Assembly (NCBI GenBank): GCA_905236685.1
Contig: CAJOPD010000028.1
Coordinates: forward strand, 1-9,919
From: an uncultured Clostridia bacterium
GTDB lineage: Bacteria; Bacillota; Clostridia; UBA1381
Length of the DNA stretch: 9,919 bases
Direction: 5' to 3'
Shown: one piece after another, positions 5,864-9,919 of the stretch
Numbering within the stretch: position 1 is the first letter of the stretch
Layout: every line of letters starts with the position of its first letter
Made by a program: the position numbers and the translations under genes
Notes under the pieces: generated by a model
The model's input: only the letters and a program-made list of their open reading frames with translations
What the model was told of the DNA's origin: nothing
Databases searched by the model: none

Positions 5864-5892
5864 ATTATATCACTATTTTATAAGAATTTCAA
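5864..5892 (-). promoter_or_regulatory. Sigma-A promoter of the S23-type gene
   Basis: Minus strand TTGAAA (5892-5887), 17 bp, TATAAT (5869-5864). The predicted start near 5857 leaves an 11-base leader. The -35 box abuts the AT-rich repeat element to its right. Confidence 0.75.
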
Positions 5893-5980
5893 TTATTCAT
5901 TATTCATTAGCGAAGCGATTTCATTATTCATTACAAAAATCCTGCCATATGAAATGAATATTGAATAGTGAATAATGAAG
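5891..5980. repeat. AT-rich imperfect inverted-repeat element (MITE-like)
   Basis: TTCATTATTCATTA occurs exactly twice as a direct repeat (5896-5909, 5920-5933) and once inverted with one mismatch (TAGTGAATAATGAA, 5966-5979). A GCGAAGCG core lies between the direct copies. In addition ACAAAAATCCTG (5933-5944) is repeated inverted at 6009-6020. The layout resembles a small non-coding repeat family dispersed in clostridial genomes; no transposase or clear target duplication is visible. Confidence 0.5.
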
Positions 5981-5985
5981 AATAT

Positions 5986-6023
5986 AAAACAAAAATCCCA
6001 TCTTCCGACAGGATTTTTGTTTT
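5986..6023. terminator. Hairpin with A/T flanks, likely terminator of the restriction operon
   Basis: AAAACAAAAATCC (5986-5998) pairs perfectly with GGATTTTTGTTTT (6011-6023) around a 12-nt loop. On the minus strand it lies 203 bp beyond the specificity-gene stop and is the first terminator-like structure met. It is AT-rich, so strength is uncertain. Confidence 0.55.
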
Positions 6024-6048
6024 GGCAAAGCCGAATAGTTTTGATACA

Positions 6049-6193
6049 ATGCACAACTCCAATTTGAAAATGCACAAGTCGGCTTCAAAATGCACAAATG
6101 GCAAATCCGAAATGCACAATTCAAAATCACTTGTTCTAATTTGTGCATTTGAGGTTGATTTACACCTTGAACGGTGTCAAGGGTTTTGTGCAT
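6049..6193. repeat. Array of ATGCACAA units at about 21-bp spacing
   Basis: ATGCACAA occurs at 6049, 6070, 6090 and 6112 (steps of 21, 20 and 22 bp) and inverted as TTGTGCAT at 6141-6148 and 6186-6193. The sequence between units is variable but tends to end in a short A-rich run. Two-helical-turn spacing of a conserved core looks like an iteron-style protein-binding array. No convincing gene overlaps it, and the bases between the S23-gene promoter and the specificity-gene stop (about 5893-6225) otherwise hold only the AT-rich element and hairpin. Confidence 0.75.
6167..6193 (+). repeat. Left copy of the 27-bp direct repeat bracketing the restriction island
   Basis: This 27-mer matches 9570-9596 at 24 of 27 positions in the same orientation. 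It contains GGTGTCAAGGGTT, the core of the right-hand array, joined to TTGTGCAT, the core of the left-hand array. The pair encloses the three restriction genes and the ribbon-helix-helix promoter. Confidence 0.75.
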
Positions 6194-6225
6194 AAGAGCG
6201 CTCAAAAGCACAGTAAATATAACTA

Positions 6226-7254
6226 TCAACCTTCTAATCTGTCACCATAGGGCAATGATTTTATATAATCTTCCATAAACTGCCAATCAGGTTCGCCGTC
6301 TAAGGTGACGGGCAGTTTGATAATGGTATCTTTCAACCTGTCGCCAGTCCAAGACCTTCCAAATGAATATTTAGGTCTTTCTTGGCACAAGCAGGTTGCT
6401 ACAAACAAGCCATTATACTCATTCAAATTAGGATTATATCCACAAGTGGTTTTGCCCGACATTCCTATAAAATCTTCTTTTATATAATTTGCATAACCTG
6501 CTGAACCTGCTCCTAAATTGATAAATACAATACAGTTTCCACTTGAGATCCAATCTTCAACTCCTTCACTTGAACAAATCATCTCAATTCCGTTGCTATT
6601 ATGTTTAGCGGCCATATATGGAACATCGTTTCCTTCAATTAAATCATCCGTAACAACACCTTTTGTCGGTTGTAAATCAAATAGATCTCCTACTTTAAAC
6701 TCTTTCCACCCACTCACATTCAAGTCGGGAGCTTGTCCCTTTTTATTCTTCGTAGTCAATGGCTTGTGGTGAAGAGATTTCATATAACTTTCTATAAACT
6801 TCCAATTTGGATTGCTGTCTGAATCGACAGGGAGTTTAATAATTGTATCCTTAATTCTATCCATCAAATAAGCACGACCATAAGAATACTTATACTGCTC
6901 TTTTGTCAATATTGCAACCACATACAAAGCCGTATGTTCATTAAGCCATGAATCAGCCCGAACAACAACCATATGATCGCCTGTTATAAAATCTTCCGCT
7001 TGATAAAAACAAGTTGCTGTAGTATCACCTATTGAAATAGCTTTACCCTTTTCAATGGTATTCTTATCAACATCCCTTATATCTGCCAACAGTTCACATC
7101 CATTATTTTCACTAGTTCTTGTAATATAACGGATGGCGTTTAATTCATCAGTAGCAATCGTCAAATCATCTTTATTTATTGCTTTTGCTTTGTAAATATC
7201 AGAAATTAAATCTCCAAATCTAAATTCTTTCCAATTAGATACGTCAAGATTCAT
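6226..7254 (-). CDS. Restriction-modification specificity subunit, BcgI-B-like (type IIB)
   Basis: The 342-residue DNA-recognition subunit is an internal duplication. Half 1 (about 1-162) begins SNWKEFRFGDL and ends with GRAYLMDRIKDTIIKLPV and NPNWKFIESYMKSL; half 2 (about 177-338) begins SGWKEFKVGDLF and ends GRSWTGDRLKDTIIKLPV and EPDWQFMEDYIKSLPY. Each half has a variable target-recognition region followed by the conserved I-K-L-P segment and helix that bind the modification subunit. Two such halves imply a bipartite recognition site with a fixed gap. Length is close to the 341-residue BcgI B subunit. The start overlaps the nuclease-methyltransferase gene by 11 bp with AAGGAGGG 9 bases before ATG, so translation is coupled and the partners are co-produced. 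The target sequence cannot be predicted. A type I HsdS is less likely because no separate HsdR/HsdM is present. Confidence 0.9.
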   Translation of the reverse strand: MNLDVSNWKEFRFGDLISDIYKAKAINKDDLTIATDELNAIRYITRTSENNGCELLADIRDVDKNTIEKGKAISIGDTTATCFYQAEDFITGDHMVVVRADSWLNEHTALYVVAILTKEQYKYSYGRAYLMDRIKDTIIKLPVDSDSNPNWKFIESYMKSLHHKPLTTKNKKGQAPDLNVSGWKEFKVGDLFDLQPTKGVVTDDLIEGNDVPYMAAKHNSNGIEMICSSEGVEDWISSGNCIVFINLGAGSAGYANYIKEDFIGMSGKTTCGYNPNLNEYNGLFVATCLCQERPKYSFGRSWTGDRLKDTIIKLPVTLDGEPDWQFMEDYIKSLPYGDRLEG

Positions 7255-9166
7255 AAATCTTACCCTCCTTCACAAGATACGCAAGATAATTATTGAGTGT
7301 CTGCTGAAAATCAGCTTCTGACAGTTTGCTGTAATCGGTTTTCATATACGCCTCGCAGAGCCATTCATCATCGCCCGAAACAGCGTGCATTGCAGATATA
7401 CCGTCTTTGACGGTTTTATTACGATACAGTTCAAGCCATTCATCCTCAATCTGCTTCCAAATGCTGTTATTATTCTCATCAAACTGCTCAATGCGTCCAA
7501 GATTCTTTTTCTTTTTGTGACCGTCTTCCTTGTAATAACCAAAAAATGTTTTGTTGACTGTTCCATCGGCGTTTTTATGTGGTCTTCCGAGCGTGAAAAC
7601 CATACAACAAGCACTCGCAGATGCTCCCGGATAGAATATTTCATTTGGAAGTGTAAACACCGCTTCAAGTGTATTATTTTCAAGCAAAGCCTTTTTCATA
7701 TCCGAAATATAATTGCTCGTCCCGATAGCCGCCGAGACAGGTAAAAGTATAGCGATTTTTACCTTTTTCGGTGTCTTTCCTTCATCCTCTCTTGCCTTGT
7801 TTATTTTTTTCAGAGTATCGGAAATAAACTTCAGGAAAACCATTCCTTTTGTCGGGTCTTCTTTTGCGTCTGATTTCCAACCCACTTTATATTTTGCCGG
7901 AATCGTAATCGGCTTTGCATTATAAGGCGGATTCATAAGAATAATATCAGGGTTTGCTTCTTTAAAAAACGCTTCGCTTTCAAATAAATTAGCTTTTATT
8001 ACATTTGAATTTCCATCACCATGAATCAGCATATTTGTTGTGGCAAGACCAAACGCTTTTTCTTCAATTTCTATGCCGTAAATATGCTCTTTTCTGACAG
8101 TCTCACGCATTGTCAGCTTTTCATCCTCTGTTACTCTCTGATGTCCGCAATCAGCCAGTTCAAGAACCATAGCCTGCACCAAGAAAGAACCGGAACCGCA
8201 TGTTCCATCGAAAATCCTCTTTGTTCTGTCAACGCCTGTAACGCGACACATAAAATTAGTAATATGATCAGGTGTGAAAGCCTGATTCTTGTCCGCTTTA
8301 CCCGTGTATTTATTGAAAGCAATGAAAAAGAGATTCAGGATATCTTGCCCCTCGGAAGTATCGGTATTTATATAACTGTAAATATTTCCGATAATTTCAT
8401 CAAGAACCTCAACCCAATCCTTCGTTTTGAGGTTTTTAACTTTCTGGTCGTCTAATACATTTTTCTGGAGAAGTCTGATTTTTTCTGCTTTGTTATCTGA
8501 ATTGTCGAGGAGATTTGTTAGCGTTTCGCCAATCCCTGTTCGTATTTGAGAAGGAGAAAAGCTGTTCCAAAAATCACGTAGTTGTTTTCTTGTTGTGTCA
8601 TTGATTAACACGATTCCTTGCTTTTTCAGAACATCACGAATATATAACAAAGTCGTACCGACGAACTGACTGCGAAGCCTCTCGTCGATATCTTTTTTAT
8701 GCAGGGTCTCGTTTAATTTATACGTGTTTTTAAGTACGGCTTCACGGTCGTTCTGTCTGCTTATCTCAAACAGTTTTTCATAATGTGCCATCGTATCAAG
8801 AACTGTCTCTTCGGTAAGTAAATGCGCATCATCAATAACAGATTTCCACACGCAAATTTTATTATCATTTGTATTTGCAAGAATACAAATGATTTTTTTG
8901 TTAGGATGTAATGCTTTTTCCTCAGATAGATATTCACGGAGTTGTTTTTTATCCTTTTCCACGAAATTTTGTTTTGTCTCAACAAGGATAACAACCCCGT
9001 TGTTTTCAAACCTAATGTCAAGCTTGAAATGCTCCGGTTCATATCCAAGAGCTTGAATTAGTTTTTCTTTTGACCCTGCGGCTTGAACATACGAATACTC
9101 GCCACCTTCAATATTGCTTGTCATATATTGTTGACCAATTCGATTAACCATAGACACTCTATCCAT
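7244..9166 (-). CDS. Fused restriction endonuclease-adenine methyltransferase, BcgI-A-like (type IIB)
   Basis: The 640-residue protein should both cut and N6-adenine-methylate DNA when bound to the specificity subunit. Order of parts: an N-terminal PD-(D/E)XK-type nuclease (D50 in KLDIRF, E63 and K65 in ILVETKQ); a helical connector (about 110-290); QAFTPDHI (295-302), typical of gamma-class methyltransferases; the AdoMet loop FDGTCGSGSF (319-328); and the catalytic NPPY (412-415). BcgI A is 637 residues with the same order, and that enzyme cuts on both sides of its site, excising a short fragment. A longer reading from 9208 adds 14 residues, but AAGGAG lies 7 bases before ATG 9166 and the longer form lies inside the upstream gene. 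It overlaps that gene by 8 bp and the specificity gene by 11 bp. All key residues appear intact. Confidence 0.93.
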   Translation of the reverse strand: MDRVSMVNRIGQQYMTSNIEGGEYSYVQAAGSKEKLIQALGYEPEHFKLDIRFENNGVVILVETKQNFVEKDKKQLREYLSEEKALHPNKKIICILANTNDNKICVWKSVIDDAHLLTEETVLDTMAHYEKLFEISRQNDREAVLKNTYKLNETLHKKDIDERLRSQFVGTTLLYIRDVLKKQGIVLINDTTRKQLRDFWNSFSPSQIRTGIGETLTNLLDNSDNKAEKIRLLQKNVLDDQKVKNLKTKDWVEVLDEIIGNIYSYINTDTSEGQDILNLFFIAFNKYTGKADKNQAFTPDHITNFMCRVTGVDRTKRIFDGTCGSGSFLVQAMVLELADCGHQRVTEDEKLTMRETVRKEHIYGIEIEEKAFGLATTNMLIHGDGNSNVIKANLFESEAFFKEANPDIILMNPPYNAKPITIPAKYKVGWKSDAKEDPTKGMVFLKFISDTLKKINKAREDEGKTPKKVKIAILLPVSAAIGTSNYISDMKKALLENNTLEAVFTLPNEIFYPGASASACCMVFTLGRPHKNADGTVNKTFFGYYKEDGHKKKKNLGRIEQFDENNNSIWKQIEDEWLELYRNKTVKDGISAMHAVSGDDEWLCEAYMKTDYSKLSEADFQQTLNNYLAYLVKEGKIYES

Positions 9167-9359
9167 TATTTTTCTCCTTCTTTCTGTTTTTGCGCAGCTC
9201 TCTTTCAATGATTTCTGTTAGATAGTCATTTATACTGTACGCATAATTTCCTTTGTCTTTTTCCTTTTGTACCGCATTCCTCACTTGTCTGTAGATGTCA
9301 GGAGGCAATCGCAAAGGAAATGTCTTTTTATCTGCAGTTGGCGTTTTCGTTTTGTTCAT
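9159..9359 (-). CDS. Ribbon-helix-helix (Arc/CopG-like) protein heading the restriction operon
   Basis: The 66-residue protein has a basic N-terminus, a short strand KTFPLRLP (12-19), helix 1 PPDIYRQVRNAVQKEK (19-34), a turn GNYAYSI (37-43) and helix 2 NDYLTEIIERELRKN (44-58), then a lysine-rich tail. This is the ribbon-helix-helix fold, in which the paired strand of a dimer reads the major groove. ATG has GAGGTG about 6 bases upstream. Its stop overlaps the start of the nuclease-methyltransferase (ATGGATAG), so it is the first gene of a coupled three-gene operon. Position suggests a controller protein, a role usually filled by HTH-type C proteins. The tandem 8-bp repeats over its own promoter are the likely target. 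An antitoxin origin is possible, but no toxin gene is adjacent. Confidence 0.8.
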   Translation of the reverse strand: MNKTKTPTADKKTFPLRLPPDIYRQVRNAVQKEKDKGNYAYSINDYLTEIIERELRKNRKKEKNNG

Positions 9360-9379
9360 AACGACACCTCATTAGTGAT

Positions 9380-9411
9380 ATTATAATATTATAATATTAT
9401 GATATCATAAT
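9380..9411. promoter_or_regulatory. Four tandem 8-bp repeats, probable ribbon-helix-helix operator
   Basis: The plus strand reads ATTATAAT (9380), ATTATAAT (9388), ATTATGAT (9396), ATCATAAT (9404) in uninterrupted 8-bp register. Ribbon-helix-helix dimers of the CopG/ParG/omega type bind cooperatively to repeated 7-8-bp boxes. The array covers the -10 box and start region of the restriction operon, so occupancy would shut the operon off. Confidence 0.65.
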
Positions 9412-9427
9412 ACTGTTTGTATGTCAA
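9399..9427 (-). promoter_or_regulatory. Sigma-A promoter of the restriction operon
   Basis: Minus strand TTGACA (9427-9422), 17 bp, TATCAT (9404-9399), starting near 9392. The -10 box lies at the junction of the third and fourth operator repeats. Other TATAAT-like boxes occur further down in the same AT repeat and could be used instead. Confidence 0.75.
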
Positions 9428-9428
9428 G

Positions 9429-9503
9429 GTGTTTGAAAAAATATACGGTCATCGAAATCGCCTTTACTACGACGGAAAAACTTCTTTCCTATTCAAATAC
9501 TGA
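9429..9503 (+). pseudogene. 24-codon open frame, possible gene remnant
   Basis: GTG 9429 to TGA 9501-9503 encodes VFEKIYGHRNRLYYDGKTSF plus LFKY. The composition (tyrosine-rich, FEKIYG, YYDGKTSFLF) looks protein-like rather than random, and an intrinsic terminator follows 30 bp later on the same strand. No ribosome site or clear promoter is visible. It may be the tail of a deleted gene or chance; I do not recognise the family. Confidence 0.2.
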
Positions 9504-9534
9504 ACGGAAGTCAGCATATAAATCATACTTTAAC

Positions 9535-9562
9535 GCCTCACCACCGTGAGGCTTTTTCTTTT
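9535..9562 (+). terminator. Plus-strand intrinsic terminator with no clear gene upstream
   Basis: GCCTCAC (9535-9541) pairs with GTGAGGC (9546-9552) over CACC, followed by TTTTTCTTTT. The T-run is only on the plus-strand side, so it ends a rightward transcript, yet the only gene to its left on this stretch runs leftward. Confidence 0.85.
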
Positions 9563-9569
9563 GTTCTTG

Positions 9570-9596
9570 TTAAACGGTGTCACGGGTTTTGTTCAT
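9570..9596 (+). repeat. Right copy of the 27-bp direct repeat bracketing the restriction island
   Basis: Matches 6167-6193 at 24/27 positions in the same orientation (differences at repeat positions 3, 14 and 24). Its CGGTGTCACGGGT part (9575-9587) can also pair with ACCCTTGACACCG (9606-9618) as a 13-bp stem with one mismatch. Confidence 0.75.
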
Positions 9597-9605
9597 TTTA
9601 GGCAT

Positions 9606-9748
9606 ACCCTTGACACCGCAAAAAGGGCAAAAGTGTCAAGGGTTCGGAGTTTTGTGTCAAGGATTCGGGGAAAAGTGTCAAGGGTATAGCTGATTTTTGC
9701 TGTTTTCGGACTGAAATTTCCCGATTTTCAGTCGAACCCCTGACACCG
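9606..9748. repeat. Array of GTGTCAAGG units with exact 21-bp period
   Basis: Direct units start at 9633 (GTGTCAAGGGTT), 9654 (GTGTCAAGGATT) and 9675 (GTGTCAAGGGTA), exactly 21 bp apart; the first two also share TTCGG after the core. Inverted units occur at 9606-9616 (ACCCTTGACAC) and 9737-9748 (CCCCTGACACCG). An 8-bp hairpin GACTGAAA/TTTCAGTC sits at 9709-9733. Apart from the small frame, terminator and 27-bp repeat already listed, 9430-9786 holds nothing else that I can recognise. Confidence 0.8.
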
Positions 9749-9786
9749 ATAACCTCTGAACACCGCACCGTTACTGCATTTTGAGC

Positions 9787-9830
9787 GTAAAAAAAGAACA
9801 ATAGAAATTGTATCATTTCTATCGTTCTTT
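9787..9830 (-). terminator. Intrinsic terminator of the tRNA-Asn transcript
   Basis: On the minus strand a 16-bp stem (9830-9815 with 9808-9793, one G-T pair) over a 6-nt loop is followed by a run of T (9792-9787). It starts two bases past the CCA end of the tRNA. Confidence 0.88.
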
Positions 9831-9832
9831 CG

Positions 9833-9908
9833 TGGCGCCCACTGTAGGACTTGAACCTACGACCCTGCGGTTAACAGCCGCATGCTCTACCGATTGAGCT
9901 AAGTGGGC
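9833..9908 (-). tRNA. tRNA-Asn (anticodon GTT), CCA encoded
   Basis: Read on the minus strand: acceptor GCCCACT (9908-9902) pairs with AGTGGGC (9843-9837), followed by discriminator G (9836) and encoded CCA (9835-9833). T8-A9 and a GCTC...GAGC D-arm are present. The anticodon stem GCGGC/GCCGC-type arm encloses CTGTTAA with GTT at 9875-9873, and the T-arm has GGTTCAAGTCC. Discriminator G is normal for tRNA-Asn. The gene is complete and monocistronic here, with its own terminator. Its promoter lies outside the window. The 3' end faces the restriction island. Confidence 0.97.
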
Positions 9909-9919
9909 ATATGGTAAGA

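Noticed and set aside
6049..6193. CRISPR-like array on the ATGCACAA units
   Set aside because: The conserved core is only 8 bp and the intervals only 12-14 bp, with uneven steps and some inverted copies. No cas gene is present. This is not a CRISPR layout.
5924..6229. 101-residue minus-strand frame, cysteine-rich (CAFRICHLC, CAFSNWSC)
   Set aside because: It is created by the ATGCACAA repeats read in one frame, crosses the hairpin and AT-rich element, and overlaps the specificity-gene stop. No coding support.
6226..9359. Type I (HsdRMS), BREX or DISARM defence locus
   Set aside because: There is no translocase/helicase subunit, and the nuclease motif is fused to the methyltransferase in one 640-aa protein with a two-half specificity partner. 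This fits type IIB.
9159..9359. Antitoxin of a toxin-antitoxin pair
   Set aside because: The fold fits, but no small toxin gene is adjacent and the gene overlaps the restriction enzyme gene, so a controller role is more economical.
6167..9596. 27-bp repeats as attL/attR of an integrase-driven element
   Set aside because: No recombinase or excisionase gene lies between them, the copies differ at three positions, and they do not match the tRNA-Asn 3' end. They are reported only as direct repeats.
9598..9816. 72-residue minus-strand frame with heptad-like repeats (LTLFPES, LTQNSEP, LTLLP)
   Set aside because: The 7-residue repetition follows from the 21-bp DNA repeat, which is a multiple of three. 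The frame also runs through a hairpin and into the tRNA terminator, and has no ribosome site.

Overview
The window looks like chromosomal DNA of a low-to-mid-GC Gram-positive anaerobe (Bacillota, probably class Clostridia). The basis is a canonical T-box riboswitch, near-consensus sigma-A promoters with 17-bp spacers, strong AGGAGG-type ribosome sites, a tRNA-Asn with encoded CCA, and clostridial gene families. Genus or species cannot be fixed from the sequence.

Left third (1-3202): the C-terminal part of an XRE-type regulator (+) ends at a bidirectional terminator shared with a minus-strand operon. That operon reads from a promoter at 3202-3174 through a T-box leader into a sodium:solute symporter, a small ECF-type S-component-like membrane protein and a four-cysteine C_GCAxxG_C_C-family protein. 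The T-box means the operon is switched on when one tRNA is uncharged, so the transporter genes probably serve uptake of an amino acid. The specifier region reads GAACAGA, so Gln (CAG) or Arg (AGA) are the candidates, unresolved.

Middle (3199-5846): a GT14-like glycosyltransferase (-) is divergent from a small XRE-type regulator (+). The shared intergenic region holds a perfect 25-bp palindrome, a degenerate second copy lying over the glycosyltransferase promoter, and a half-site at the regulator's own start. This looks like a compact repressor/operator switch. Then come a DUF6512-like membrane protein, a 67-aa HTH protein and, convergent to it, a four-helix-bundle S23-type protein outside any rRNA gene.

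Right third (5890-9832): a restriction-modification island transcribed leftward, with three overlapping genes. They are a 66-aa ribbon-helix-helix protein, a 640-aa fused nuclease-methyltransferase and a 342-aa specificity subunit with two repeated target-recognition halves. Sizes and architecture match the BcgI type IIB family. The promoter of the first gene is covered by four tandem 8-bp repeats, a typical arrangement for a ribbon-helix-helix operator. The island is flanked by unusual short-repeat arrays with about 21-bp periodicity (ATGCACAA units on the left, GTGTCAAGG units on the right). A 27-bp sequence containing both motifs, or close variants of them, occurs on each side as a 24/27 direct repeat. 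A tRNA-Asn with its own terminator closes the window, its 3' end facing the island.

The strongest candidates for something not routinely described are the repeat arrays bracketing the restriction island, the ribbon-helix-helix control of a type IIB system, and the XRE/glycosyltransferase operator switch.
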